A DNA stretch of 64,000 nt, from the NCBI GenBank assembly GCA_013204595.1, contig JABMNK010000054.1, positions 39,827-103,826 of the forward strand, written 5' to 3'. The stretch is from Flammeovirgaceae bacterium (GTDB taxonomy: Bacteria > Bacteroidota > Bacteroidia > Cytophagales > Cyclobacteriaceae). Within the stretch, counting starts at the first letter, position 1. The number at the start of each line of letters is the position of its first letter. The notes beneath the pieces were generated by a model, which was not told where the DNA came from, ran no database searches, and saw only the letters and a list, made by a program, of their open reading frames with translations. The translations under genes and the position numbers were made by a program. Below are positions 1 through 8,671 of this stretch, piece after piece.

Positions 1-855
1 GAGAGTAATTTGATAGAATTAAAAGACATCACTAAGGAAATAAATAACCATCAGGGCCTTATTCAATTTAATCCTGAGCGAATGGAAGAACTAGGTGGTC
101 AGCTCTCAACGATCTACAGATTACAGCAAAAGCATGGAATGAATTCCATTGAGAAATTGATTGAACTTAGGAATCAATTATCGGAAAATCTAAAGTCACG
201 TGACCAATTAAAAGGAAAAATCATAGCCGCTCTTGAGCAAAGAAATCGCAACTTAGAAAAAGTCATGAGACTCGGCCAGAGCCTCTCCAAAAGTAGGTTA
301 GCCGCTGCCCGTCAGTTTGAAAAAGAAATCACTAAAATCATTCGTCAGATCGGTATTGAAAATGGACAAGTTAATATCCAACTCGAAACAACTGAACCTA
401 ACTCAAATGGATTAGATGTTTGCCAGATACTTTTTTCAGCCAACAAGGGAATTGAACCAAAACCATTGAAAATAGTTGCTTCTGGTGGAGAGTTATCTCG
501 CCTAATCTTTGCAATAAAATATTTGATTGCAGATAAAACAGCCTTACCTACCCTCATTTTTGACGAAATTGATACTGGTGTTTCTGGCGAAATTGCCATA
601 AAAATGATTAAAATGATGAAATCAATGGCACAGAATCATCAAGTTATTGCCATTAGTCATTTGCCACAATTCGCGGCAGGCGGTGATGCCCACTTCTTTG
701 TGTATAAAGATCACCATGCCGCCAAATCCGTAACCAAAATCAAACAATTAAACCAAAAAGAGCGCATCGAAGCAATTGCCAAAATGATCGCTGGGGATCA
801 ACCCACAGACAGCGCATTTAAAAGTGCATATGAATTGCTATCATTGCCTATTTAA
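1..855 (+). CDS. recN: DNA repair protein RecN, C-terminal part (5' end cut off by window edge)
   Basis: SMC-like ATPase that acts in recombinational double-strand break repair. The reading frame is open to base 1, so the true start lies upstream; about 284 residues are visible, against roughly 550 for the family. The first part is coiled-coil-like (long K/E/Q/L-rich helices). It is followed by the ABC signature SGGELSR (about bases 484-504), the Walker B stretch LIFDEIDTGVSG (about 556-591) and the D/H-loop AISHLPQFA, all diagnostic of the RecN C-terminal ATPase lobe. The N-terminal Walker A half is not in the window. The stop TAA is followed 41 bases later by fabI on the same strand. Confidence 0.95.
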   Translation, partial: ESNLIELKDITKEINNHQGLIQFNPERMEELGGQLSTIYRLQQKHGMNSIEKLIELRNQLSENLKSRDQLKGKIIAALEQRNRNLEKVMRLGQSLSKSRLAAARQFEKEITKIIRQIGIENGQVNIQLETTEPNSNGLDVCQILFSANKGIEPKPLKIVASGGELSRLIFAIKYLIADKTALPTLIFDEIDTGVSGEIAIKMIKMMKSMAQNHQVIAISHLPQFAAGGDAHFFVYKDHHAAKSVTKIKQLNQKERIEAIAKMIAGDQPTDSAFKSAYELLSLPI

Positions 856-869
856 ACGATAGATTTAAT

Positions 870-877
870 TAATTTTG
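870..877 (+). promoter_or_regulatory. Candidate Bacteroidota -7 box upstream of fabI
   Basis: TAATTTTG fits the Bacteroidota -7 consensus TAnnTTTG and lies 20 bases before the fabI start codon, so the leader would be very short. A TTG at 844-846 could be a poorly spaced -33 element. The motif is short and AT-rich, so this is a suggestion only. Confidence 0.35.
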
Positions 878-896
878 CCCCATAAATTAAAAAAAC

Positions 897-1709
897 ATGG
901 CATATAATCTTTTAAAAGGAAAAAGAGGAATCATATTTGGTGCTCTTGACGAAAGTTCCATCGCATGGAAAGTAGCATTAAAAGCACATAAAGAAGGCGC
1001 AATATTTACGCTAAGTAATGCACCAATAGCCATGAGAATGGGGGAAATAAATAAATTGGGAGAAATATGTGGCGCTCAAATCATCCCTGCAGATGCCACC
1101 TCTTTAGAAGATCTAGAAACCTTAATTAGCCAGTCAGTAGAAATATTAGGTGGAAAATTGGATTTTGTCCTGCACTCTATAGGCATGAGTCCTAATGTAC
1201 GCAAGAAAAAATCTTATGGTGACCTCAACTATGACTGGTTTCAAAAGTCACTAGATGTATCGGCCCTTTCGTTCCATAAAGTCATGCAGGTTGGTGAAAA
1301 ATTAGATGCTTTCAATGAGTGGGGTTCTATTTTAGCGTTATCCTATATCGCCGCACAAAGAACCTTCCCTGACTACTCAGATATGGCACAAGCCAAAGCT
1401 GTCTTAGAGTCTATCGCAAGAAGCTATGGCTACCGTCTAGGACTTAACAAAAAGATACGGGTAAATACTATTTCTCAATCTCCAACCATGACTACAGCAG
1501 GTTCAGGAGTACCTGGATTTGATATTTTTTATGACTATGCAGATAAGATGTCGCCACTTGGCAATGCTTCAGCTGAAGCTTGCGCCGATTATTGTGTGAC
1601 CTTATTTTCAGATCTTACAAGAATGGTCACCATGCAAAATCTTATGCACGACGGTGGGTTTTCTAGCTCAGGTATTACGGATAAGATCGTGGAAGAATTG
1701 AGAAAGTGA
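897..1709 (+). CDS. fabI: Enoyl-[acyl-carrier-protein] reductase (NADH) FabI
   Basis: Short-chain dehydrogenase family enzyme that performs the last reduction of each cycle of type II fatty acid synthesis, in the cytoplasm. The 270-residue length is typical. The N-terminal nucleotide-binding strand and loop (GKRGIIFGALDESSIAWKVA, residues 8-27) is the FabI variant of the Rossmann motif. The catalytic set is visible: Tyr150 in ALSY, Tyr160 in FPDY and Lys167 in AQAKAV, followed by the RVNTISQSP segment that precedes the substrate-binding loop. The protein is a standard FabI and not the FabK/FabL/FabV type. It stands alone between recN and ispE. Confidence 0.97.
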   Translation: MAYNLLKGKRGIIFGALDESSIAWKVALKAHKEGAIFTLSNAPIAMRMGEINKLGEICGAQIIPADATSLEDLETLISQSVEILGGKLDFVLHSIGMSPNVRKKKSYGDLNYDWFQKSLDVSALSFHKVMQVGEKLDAFNEWGSILALSYIAAQRTFPDYSDMAQAKAVLESIARSYGYRLGLNKKIRVNTISQSPTMTTAGSGVPGFDIFYDYADKMSPLGNASAEACADYCVTLFSDLTRMVTMQNLMHDGGFSSSGITDKIVEELRK

Positions 1710-1891
1710 GTCCACTCATCCGAAATAAGTAAGGTGGATTTTCGCTCCATAAAATAAACTTTTTATGTATGTTAAAATTCATGAATATTAAGGGAATTCA
1801 CACAAATGATCATCCTAGTTTTAAAGTAACTTGAAAAGCAAGGCACTTTTTGTGAGTTATTATATATTTAAACCAGCATAAACTTAATCTG

Positions 1892-2698
1892 ATGGTTCTT
1901 TTTCCCAATGCCAAAATAAATCTTGGACTTCACATACTCGCTAAAAGACCTGATGGCTATCACGATCTAGAAACTTGTATGTATCCCATTCCTTGGTATG
2001 ATGTGCTGGAAATAGTGCCTGCTGCAAGCTTCTCTTTTGTCCAGACCGGACTTAATATTCCAAGTAATGACAATAATATTTGTATTAGTGCTTATCATCT
2101 GATAAAAGAACGATATGACATAGCTCCCGTGAGCATCCACTTGCACAAAGTAATCCCAATGGGCGCCGGTCTTGGGGGCGGTTCAGCCGACGCGGCATTT
2201 ACTTTGAAAATGCTTAATGAACTTTTTTCATTAAAACTAAATTCAGAACAGCTCAAAGAATATGCCGGCCAATTGGGAAGCGATTGTGCATTTTTTATTG
2301 ATAACATGCCCGCAATTGCAACAAAAACCGGCACGGAACTTGAGCTATTTCCTTTGAACTTATCAAATCATTGCCTTGCTGTCATTTATCCTGAGGTTCA
2401 TATTAGCACTGCGCAAGCTTACGCTGTCGTAACCCCCACGCCTACCCATCGCTCGTTGAAAGACATTTTATTTAACCTGGATAATTGGCAATCACAACTT
2501 AAAAATGATTTCGAGCAATCAATTTTTACAAGCCACCCAGTACTCCGAATAATCAAAGAAGACCTTTATTCGCAAGGGGCTTTTTATGCAGCAATGAGCG
2601 GATCAGGGTCTGCGGTTTTCGGCCTCTTTGAGAAATCTATTCCCATGGATCATTTCAGCCAATACAACTGGATTCAGCAACCACTTATTATCAGATAA
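1892..2698 (+). CDS. ispE: 4-diphosphocytidyl-2-C-methyl-D-erythritol kinase IspE
   Basis: GHMP kinase that phosphorylates CDP-methylerythritol in the MEP pathway. That pathway supplies the isoprenoid precursors used for quinones and, here, for the carotenoids made by the crt operon at 39-43 kb. The 268 residues match the family. N-terminal FPNAKINLGL (Lys8) and LAKRPDGYHDLE are the substrate-binding motif. PMGAGLGGGSADAAF (residues 89-103) is the glycine-rich ATP loop, LGSDCAFF supplies the catalytic Asp131, and SGSGSAVFGLF is the third GHMP motif. Its stop codon directly abuts the stop of the convergent transporter gene, leaving no spacer for a separate terminator. Confidence 0.96.
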   Translation: MVLFPNAKINLGLHILAKRPDGYHDLETCMYPIPWYDVLEIVPAASFSFVQTGLNIPSNDNNICISAYHLIKERYDIAPVSIHLHKVIPMGAGLGGGSADAAFTLKMLNELFSLKLNSEQLKEYAGQLGSDCAFFIDNMPAIATKTGTELELFPLNLSNHCLAVIYPEVHISTAQAYAVVTPTPTHRSLKDILFNLDNWQSQLKNDFEQSIFTSHPVLRIIKEDLYSQGAFYAAMSGSGSAVFGLFEKSIPMDHFSQYNWIQQPLIIR

Positions 2699-3610
2699 TC
2701 ATCTGAAAATATCAGTCTCTAGTGGTTTTCTTTTATATTTTTTGTTCAGCAATGGATAAATTAACACAGACAGTAATATCAGTCCTGTACCAATATAAAA
2801 TCCAACACTCATCTGCTCTTGCTCTCCGAAAATAAGAAGCGCCAAAATAATGCCATAAATAGGTTCCAAGTTGACCGTAAGATTCACGAAAAATGCAGAA
2901 AGTCTTTTCATTAACTTAATCGAATAAGACATGGCAAAAACAGTACAGATACTTGACAGAATGAATAACCAGAACCAATTTTTAGTTCCGGGAAGTGCGA
3001 AAGACTTGTATGAAATAAAATAAAAATAAAAAAGCATCATGATACCCGCCAAAGCAGAAGCTGTTATCATTTCATAAAAAGTGATCACAAAATGGTTGTT
3101 TTTTTTAGTCAGATCAGCATTGATTATTGAAAATAATGCAGCCAAAATAGCTGCGATCATGGCAAAAAGTAATCCCTTGAAATAGTCGATTTCCATATTA
3201 AAAACAATCAAAATACCTAATACGGCTATTAAACTTAGGAAAATTTCAAATCCTTGTATTTTTTTATCAAAGAACATAGGTTCAATGATACTGGTCCAGA
3301 AGGAAGTAGTCGCCATACCCACTAAACACACAGAGGCAGTAGAAATTTTTGCCGACAGGAAGAAAAGAACCCAATGAACTGACATTAGTAAGCCAACTAT
3401 AATTGCTTTCAGCAAAGATACTCTGGAATCCAATCCAAAAGATAATCTGGATGAATAAATAACTAGCACCAACAAAAGGGCAGCCAAGCCCGTTCGGTAA
3501 AATACAATTTCTACAGGCATCAGGTCAATAAATAAACCTATTATCGCTGTAAAACCCCAAATAAGGATGATAAAGTGCAGAAATATAATGTCCTTGGTAT
3601 TTTGAGTCAT
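2699..3610 (-). CDS. EamA/DMT-family membrane transporter (RhaT-like)
   Basis: About ten hydrophobic helices and the repeat WGFTAIIGLF near the N-terminus and GEQEQMSVGFYIGTGLILLS near the C-terminus mark the drug/metabolite transporter (EamA) superfamily. Substrate cannot be told from the sequence. I chose the ATG at 3608-3610 (protein MTQNTKDII..., 303 residues) instead of an upstream ATG at 3670. It overlaps the stop of the upstream LptF/LptG gene as ATGA, a translational-coupling arrangement, and it gives a normal cytoplasmic N-terminus. It is the last gene of the tgt-lptF/G operon and converges on ispE with no gap. Confidence 0.85.
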   Translation of the reverse strand: MTQNTKDIIFLHFIILIWGFTAIIGLFIDLMPVEIVFYRTGLAALLLVLVIYSSRLSFGLDSRVSLLKAIIVGLLMSVHWVLFFLSAKISTASVCLVGMATTSFWTSIIEPMFFDKKIQGFEIFLSLIAVLGILIVFNMEIDYFKGLLFAMIAAILAALFSIINADLTKKNNHFVITFYEMITASALAGIMMLFYFYFISYKSFALPGTKNWFWLFILSSICTVFAMSYSIKLMKRLSAFFVNLTVNLEPIYGIILALLIFGEQEQMSVGFYIGTGLILLSVLIYPLLNKKYKRKPLETDIFR

Positions 3611-4683
3611 CTTGGTACTGTCCGATAAAGAAAAACACTTACTATTGAAAAAATAATATTGGGCAGCCAAACAGCCAACAATGGATTGTTAAACGTATTC
3701 GCCTCAGCCAACGCACGTGAAAGAATAAATGCGATCACGAATACAAATGCGATCATGAATCCTAAAGCAATTTGAAAACCTGATCCCCGACGCGATTTTT
3801 TTGATGAGACTATAATACCAATGAACGTCAGAATAATGACCGAAAAAGGGGACATAAACCTGATGTATTTTTCAATCTTGTAAATATCTACGTCCGCTGA
3901 TCCGCGTAAGGTTTGTTGATCAATATGATGATTCAATTCAGTCATAGTAAGGGTTTCCCAAAGTTTTTCCTGGTTTCCAAAATCCTCTGGTGAGAGGTAC
4001 AATACAGTATCCAAAGCATCGCCACTTGAAATGATTTCATTAGAACCTTCCAAAACACGTCGCTCCCATCGACCCAGACGCCATAGATGATTGGCCGTAT
4101 CCCATTTAATTGTACGCGCTGTCAATTTTTCAAGTAGCAGCCCTTCCTCTATCTTTTCAAGTGTCACATTATATCCTACATCTCCTTGATTATTGTACCG
4201 ATCCATATAAACGTAAAGATTTGGTGCAACTCTCAGGTGAATGTTTCGATCATTAAAATAAAAAGCCTTCTTGATATACTGAAGCTCGAAGGATACGCGA
4301 TACTTATTAGCCTCTGGAATCACGTAAGAATTGGCAATAAAGCTTAATGAGCCGATAAACGAGGCCCCGATAAAAAAAGGAACCATAAATCTCATAAAAC
4401 TTACCCCACTAGACAAAATAGCAATAATTTCAGTTTTTGCGGCCATTTTGGTTGTAACTAATACCGTAGAAATAAAAACGATAATTGGTGTTAACAAACT
4501 TGCCATGTAGGGCATGAAGGCTAGGTAATAATCAGTTATCTCTTTGACCGAGACCTCATTTTTCATGAAATTATCATTCTTTTCAGTAAAGTCAATAATG
4601 ACGATGATCATGATCAAAACAAACAACACAAAAACAAATGTGCTTAAAAACTTTTTGAGGATGTACCAATCAAGTTTCTTCAT
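3607..4683 (-). CDS. LptF/LptG-type (YjgP/YjgQ) lipopolysaccharide export permease
   Basis: Inner-membrane permease of the LptB2FG exporter that pulls lipopolysaccharide out of the membrane. The 358-residue protein starts at MKKLDWYILKKFLSTF, the classical N-terminus of the family. It has three N-terminal membrane helices (residues about 12-120), a large periplasmic domain (about 125-265) and three C-terminal helices (about 275-355), including the MSPFSVIILTFIGIIVSSKK segment. The start at 4683 is preferred over an ATG at 4752 because the longer form would run into the end of tgt. Bacteroidota usually pair this gene with tgt, as here (13-base gap). F versus G cannot be decided by eye. Confidence 0.9.
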   Translation of the reverse strand: MKKLDWYILKKFLSTFVFVLFVLIMIIVIIDFTEKNDNFMKNEVSVKEITDYYLAFMPYMASLLTPIIVFISTVLVTTKMAAKTEIIAILSSGVSFMRFMVPFFIGASFIGSLSFIANSYVIPEANKYRVSFELQYIKKAFYFNDRNIHLRVAPNLYVYMDRYNNQGDVGYNVTLEKIEEGLLLEKLTARTIKWDTANHLWRLGRWERRVLEGSNEIISSGDALDTVLYLSPEDFGNQEKLWETLTMTELNHHIDQQTLRGSADVDIYKIEKYIRFMSPFSVIILTFIGIIVSSKKSRRGSGFQIALGFMIAFVFVIAFILSRALAEANTFNNPLLAVWLPNIIFSIVSVFLYRTVPR

Positions 4684-4696
4684 TAATCCTATCTGA

Positions 4697-5827
4697 CTAT
4701 AATCGATTACCCAACTTTTGAACCATTTGATCTTTCCACAAAGCAAAATCACCCTGAATAATTTGTTCTCTCGCCGTCTTAACGAGCCACAAATAAAAAC
4801 TGAGATTATGAATACTGGCTATTTGCGCACCCAGTATTTCGTTGCTGATAATCAGGTGCCTCAAATAAGCTTTGGAATAAGCAGTATCAACATAGCCAGC
4901 CAAATTGACATCAATAGGCGTGAAATCATTCTTCCATTTTTCATTGCGTATATTGATGATCCCCTCCGAGGTGAATAACATCCCATTTCGCGCATTTCGC
5001 GTGGGCATAACACAATCAAACATGTCTACACCCAAAGCTATACATTCCAAAATATTTATGGGGGTTCCAACCCCCATGAGATAGCGCGGCTTTTCTTTAG
5101 GTAAAATACTGCATACTAGCGCCGTACTTTTATACATCATTTCAGCTGGCTCACCTACGGACAGTCCACCAATGGCATTACCTACTTGATTTTGACCTGC
5201 GACAAATTCGGCAGATTCCCTTCTCAAGTCATGATAGGTGCTGCCCTGAACAATTGGAAAAAAGGCCTGATCAAAACCATATAACGGCTCCGTTTCTTCA
5301 AAACGGCTGATGCATCGTTTGAGCCATCTATGTGTCATGTGCATTGAGTCATGTGCATATTCTCTCGTACATGGATAGGGCGTACACTCATCAAATGCCA
5401 TAACAATATCGGCCCCTATACTGCGCTGAATGTCAATCACACGCTCTGGAGAAAAATCATGATAAGAACCATCAATGTGGGATTGGAATTTCACTCCTGC
5501 CTCTTTTATTTTTCTATTGGCACCCAAGGAATAAACCTGATAGCCCCCACTATCTGTTAAAATAGGTCCTCGCCAACCTATAAATTTGTGTAATCCTCCT
5601 ACTTGCTCAATGACATCTAAGCCTGGTCTTAAATACAAATGGTAGGTATTTCCTAGAATAATTTGTGCCTTGACATCCTCCGTAAGCTCCCGCTGCTGAA
5701 CTGCTTTGACAGTTCCAGCGGTGCCTACTGGCATGAAAATAGGCGTTTCGATGACCCCATGTGCCGTTATGAGTTGACCTGCCCTAGCCTCACTCTTTTT
5801 ATCGGTATTTAATAGCTCAAAATTCAT
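4697..5827 (-). CDS. tgt: tRNA-guanine (queuine) transglycosylase Tgt
   Basis: Exchanges guanine-34 of GUN-anticodon tRNAs for preQ1 on the way to queuosine. The 376 residues begin at MNFELLNTD (start 5827 is chosen over an ATG at 5860 because homologues start here). Visible active-site parts are ILTDSGGYQVYSL (general acid/base Asp), MAFDECTPYP, GGLSVGEP, and MFDCVMPTRNARNG with the nucleophilic Asp. The usual zinc site CxCxxC is not there: the aligned stretch reads VNLAGYVDTAYSKAYLRHL with no cysteine, although the later IHNLSFYL histidine remains. This is probably a lineage feature of Bacteroidota, not damage. First gene of the reverse-strand operon with LptF/G. Confidence 0.95.
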   Translation of the reverse strand: MNFELLNTDKKSEARAGQLITAHGVIETPIFMPVGTAGTVKAVQQRELTEDVKAQIILGNTYHLYLRPGLDVIEQVGGLHKFIGWRGPILTDSGGYQVYSLGANRKIKEAGVKFQSHIDGSYHDFSPERVIDIQRSIGADIVMAFDECTPYPCTREYAHDSMHMTHRWLKRCISRFEETEPLYGFDQAFFPIVQGSTYHDLRRESAEFVAGQNQVGNAIGGLSVGEPAEMMYKSTALVCSILPKEKPRYLMGVGTPINILECIALGVDMFDCVMPTRNARNGMLFTSEGIINIRNEKWKNDFTPIDVNLAGYVDTAYSKAYLRHLIISNEILGAQIASIHNLSFYLWLVKTAREQIIQGDFALWKDQMVQKLGNRL

Positions 5828-6020
5828 AAATAATACAAAAATACCCTTTTGATTGATCAATATTGAACTAATTTCACCCTGTAAAACTTAAAATTTCTTC
5901 GTTTTTAAAAATAAAAGCAATAGCGCCTTATAATTCTATTATAAAAACGACATTAAATCACATTATTCTTGCGAAAAGAAGGTCTTTATAATATGAATTA
6001 AAAACCAATAAAAGAATCTA

Positions 6021-6629
6021 ATGGATGCAAATAGACAATTTTCAGAAAAAGCACTACAAGATTTCAAATTGGTCAATCAAGCCATTAACGAAGGGGACGA
6101 ATGGGCATTTGCAGAATTAATGTCCCGATATAAAAAATCGGTCTATTTTATGATTTTAAAAATGGTCCGAAATGTTGATGATGCCGAAGACCTTACTATT
6201 GAGGCTTTTGCCAAAGCCTTTAAAAATTTAGGACGCTTTAAGCAAGACTACACCTTCACCACTTGGCTATTTAGAATTGCCACGAATAATGCTATTGACT
6301 TTCTTCGAAAGAAAAAACTTGACACATTCAGTATTAACACATCCTATTCCAATGAGGATGGCACTACTTTAAACATAGATATAGAAGATCAAAACCTGAC
6401 CCCTATAGAATCTACGATTCATGCTGAAGAGATTGAATTTGTCCATTTACTGGTCACTAAACTACCTTCAAAATACCAACGAATAGTAAAACTTCGATAC
6501 TTCGAGGAGCTATCTTACAAAGAAATCGCCATAAAACTAGACACCCCACTAGGCACTATCAAAGCACAATTGCACCGTGCTCGCGAACTCATGCAAACCC
6601 TTTTCAAAGATAAAAAACAACATATTTAA
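6021..6629 (+). CDS. ECF-type RNA polymerase sigma factor (sigma-70 family, RpoE-like)
   Basis: 202-residue alternative sigma factor. Region 2 covers about residues 28-100, with the core-binding and promoter-melting stretch DDAEDLTIEAFAKAFKNL and the -10-recognition helix TFTTWLFRIATNNAIDFLR. Region 4 covers about 135-195, with LPSKYQRIVKLRYFEELSYK and the helix-turn-helix IAIKLDTPLGTIKAQLHRAR. No anti-sigma factor gene lies next to it, so control is probably by other means. A 7-base inverted repeat with a 3-base loop (5928-5944) sits upstream, but it is AT-rich and its role is unclear. It heads a cluster with rsmG immediately downstream. Confidence 0.93.
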   Translation: MDANRQFSEKALQDFKLVNQAINEGDEWAFAELMSRYKKSVYFMILKMVRNVDDAEDLTIEAFAKAFKNLGRFKQDYTFTTWLFRIATNNAIDFLRKKKLDTFSINTSYSNEDGTTLNIDIEDQNLTPIESTIHAEEIEFVHLLVTKLPSKYQRIVKLRYFEELSYKEIAIKLDTPLGTIKAQLHRARELMQTLFKDKKQHI

Positions 6630-6630
6630 T

Positions 6631-7257
6631 TTGAGCGCTTCCCTAATCAAAGCTTATTTTCCTGAACTCACTGACGTTCAGCAAACACAATTCACCAAGT
6701 TGCAAGAACTATATGAATTCTGGAACCAACAGGTAAATTTAATTTCCAGGAAAGATATTCAAGAGCTGTATATAAGGCATGTCTTACATAGCTTGGCGAT
6801 CGCCAAGTTTGCCCGTTTCCAACCTAATTCAACCATTTTAGATGTCGGAACGGGCGGTGGATTTCCCGGAATTCCCCTAGCCCTATTTTTTCCAGAATCA
6901 AGGTTTTATTTGGTTGATGCCATTGGTAAAAAAGTGAAGGTGGTTAATGAAATAATCATAGCACTAGATCTGAAAAATGTCACTGCCAAACACGAACGCG
7001 CAGAAAACATAAAAGAACAATTTGATTTCATCGTCACCCGTGCGGTGGCGCCAGCACGTCAGATTTGGTTATGGACGCACCAACGGATCAAGGAACATTC
7101 AAAATATGAATTGTCTAATGGCATTATCGCCCTCAAAGGGGGTGATTTGAGGTCTGAAATGCGAGAACTAAATAGATCCTATCAAGAAAGGTCAATTGCT
7201 GATTATTTTAGCGAACCTTTTTTTGAAACTAAAAAAATCATATATATCTCAAAATGA
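6631..7257 (+). CDS. rsmG: 16S rRNA (guanine-527-N7)-methyltransferase RsmG
   Basis: SAM-dependent methyltransferase that modifies G527 of 16S rRNA. The SAM loop ILDVGTGGGFPGIPLAL and the following acidic strand FYLVDAIGKKVKVV are clear, as is the family N-terminus LIKAYFPELTDVQ and FWNQQVNLISRKD. I favour a TTG start at 6631, one base after the TAA of the sigma factor gene, giving about 208 residues that align with homologues. An in-frame ATG at 6577 would add 18 residues wholly inside the sigma gene and unlike the family. The gene ends in an ATGA overlap with the decarboxylase gene. Confidence 0.93.
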   Translation: MSASLIKAYFPELTDVQQTQFTKLQELYEFWNQQVNLISRKDIQELYIRHVLHSLAIAKFARFQPNSTILDVGTGGGFPGIPLALFFPESRFYLVDAIGKKVKVVNEIIIALDLKNVTAKHERAENIKEQFDFIVTRAVAPARQIWLWTHQRIKEHSKYELSNGIIALKGGDLRSEMRELNRSYQERSIADYFSEPFFETKKIIYISK

Positions 7258-8660
7258 CACCTGAAGAATTTAGAACAAATGGACATAAAGTAATTGACTG
7301 GGTTGCAGATTATCTTGAAAATATCGAACAATACCCGGTAAAATCGCAAGTAAAACCAGGAGATATTTCAGCGACAATAGCAGACCATCCTCCTGAAATA
7401 GGAGAACCTTTTGAAGAGTTACTTCTAGATGTTCAGCAAAAAATTTTACCCGGAATTACCCATTGGCAACATCCAAACTTTCATGCCTATTTCAACGCAA
7501 ATAATAGTCATGCTTCTATTTTGGCCGAATTGATTACCGCTGCCATTGGTGCCCAATGCATGATTTGGGAGACTTCCCCTGCGGCTGCAGAATTAGAAGA
7601 AAAAATGATGAATTGGCTCAAAGAGTTGACGGGATTACCGGCTGATTGGCATGGCGTAATTCAAGATACAGCTAGCACCGGAACGCTCGTCTCTATCCTC
7701 ACTGCAAGAGAGAAAGCCACTCATTTCAATGTCAATAATCATGGATTCTCAAATGAAAAACTAAGGGTCTATTGCTCTGCCCAGACCCACAGCTCGATTG
7801 ACAAAGCCATTAAGATTTCTGGAATAGGTCTAACCAATTTGGTCAAAATACCTGTAGATCAGCAACTAGCGATGGTCCCCCATCTACTCGAAAAGGCAAT
7901 TCAAGATGACCTCTCTTCGGGATTCATACCATGTTGCATTGTCACTACTTTGGGAACAACCAGTACAACTGCCATGGATCCTCTAGATGAGATTTCTGAT
8001 ATCGCACTAAAATATGGCATATGGCATCATGTTGATGCCGCATATGCTGGAACGGCATTCATCTTACCCGAATATAGACATTTCATAAAAGGAATCGAAA
8101 AGGCCGACACGTACCTGTTTAATCCACACAAATGGATGTTTACCAACTTTGACTGCACAGCCTATTATGTAAAAGACAAAGAAGCACTTATACAAACCTT
8201 TGAAATTTTACCTGAATATTTAAAAACTGGGACTCGCGGCAAAGTCAATGATTATCGCGATTGGGGCATCCAATTGGGTCGTCGATTTCGAGCATTAAAA
8301 CTTTGGTTTGTCATACGTGAATATGGCGCTTCAGGAATTCGTACCAGCATCAAAGAACATATCGAGCTAGCCAAATGGTTGGAGTATAAAGTTATCGAAC
8401 ATCCCGATTTTGAAATGGTAGCAGATCGGACCCTTAGTCTGGTGGTATTTAGATATTGTAAAGAAATCGATGACACCAAAAATGATGCTATAAACGAAGC
8501 TATTTTAGCAAAAATAAATAAGTCCGGCAAGGCTTATATTACCCATACCAAAGTAAATAATCGTTACGTTCTTAGAGTAGTGACCGGTCAAACCAATGTA
8601 AAAATCCAACATATAGAAAAACTATGGGCCATGATTCAGGAATCATCAAAATCGATATAA
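7254..8660 (+). CDS. Group II PLP-dependent amino acid decarboxylase (aromatic-L-amino-acid decarboxylase-like)
   Basis: 468-residue fold-type I pyridoxal phosphate enzyme. The family residues are visible: His179 in AQTHSS (ring stacking), Asp261 in HVDAAYAG (pyridine nitrogen) and Lys293 in NPHKWMF (Schiff base). The N-terminal GDISATIADHPPEIGEPFEE and WQHPNFHAYFNANNS place it with the DDC/tyrosine/tryptophan decarboxylase branch, not with glutamate decarboxylases. The exact substrate is not readable; aromatic amino acids are most likely. Its ATG overlaps the rsmG stop (ATGA), so it is translationally coupled to it, and the sirtuin gene follows after 11 bases. Confidence 0.9.
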   Translation: MTPEEFRTNGHKVIDWVADYLENIEQYPVKSQVKPGDISATIADHPPEIGEPFEELLLDVQQKILPGITHWQHPNFHAYFNANNSHASILAELITAAIGAQCMIWETSPAAAELEEKMMNWLKELTGLPADWHGVIQDTASTGTLVSILTAREKATHFNVNNHGFSNEKLRVYCSAQTHSSIDKAIKISGIGLTNLVKIPVDQQLAMVPHLLEKAIQDDLSSGFIPCCIVTTLGTTSTTAMDPLDEISDIALKYGIWHHVDAAYAGTAFILPEYRHFIKGIEKADTYLFNPHKWMFTNFDCTAYYVKDKEALIQTFEILPEYLKTGTRGKVNDYRDWGIQLGRRFRALKLWFVIREYGASGIRTSIKEHIELAKWLEYKVIEHPDFEMVADRTLSLVVFRYCKEIDDTKNDAINEAILAKINKSGKAYITHTKVNNRYVLRVVTGQTNVKIQHIEKLWAMIQESSKSI

Positions 8661-8671
8661 TTCATTAGTCT

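Noticed and set aside
3608..3670. Longer start for the EamA transporter (ATG at 3670)
   Set aside because: The added residues are polar, unlike the family, and overlap the LptF/LptG coding end; the ATGA-overlapping start fits better.
4684..4752. Longer start for the LptF/LptG permease (ATG at 4752)
   Set aside because: Would overlap tgt by 56 bases. MKKLDWYILKKFL is the family's normal N-terminus.
5928..5944. TTATAAT-tct-ATTATAA inverted repeat upstream of the first ECF sigma gene
   Set aside because: Only A and T in the arms, so likely to arise by chance; no T-run in either direction. Kept as a note in the sigma gene entry.
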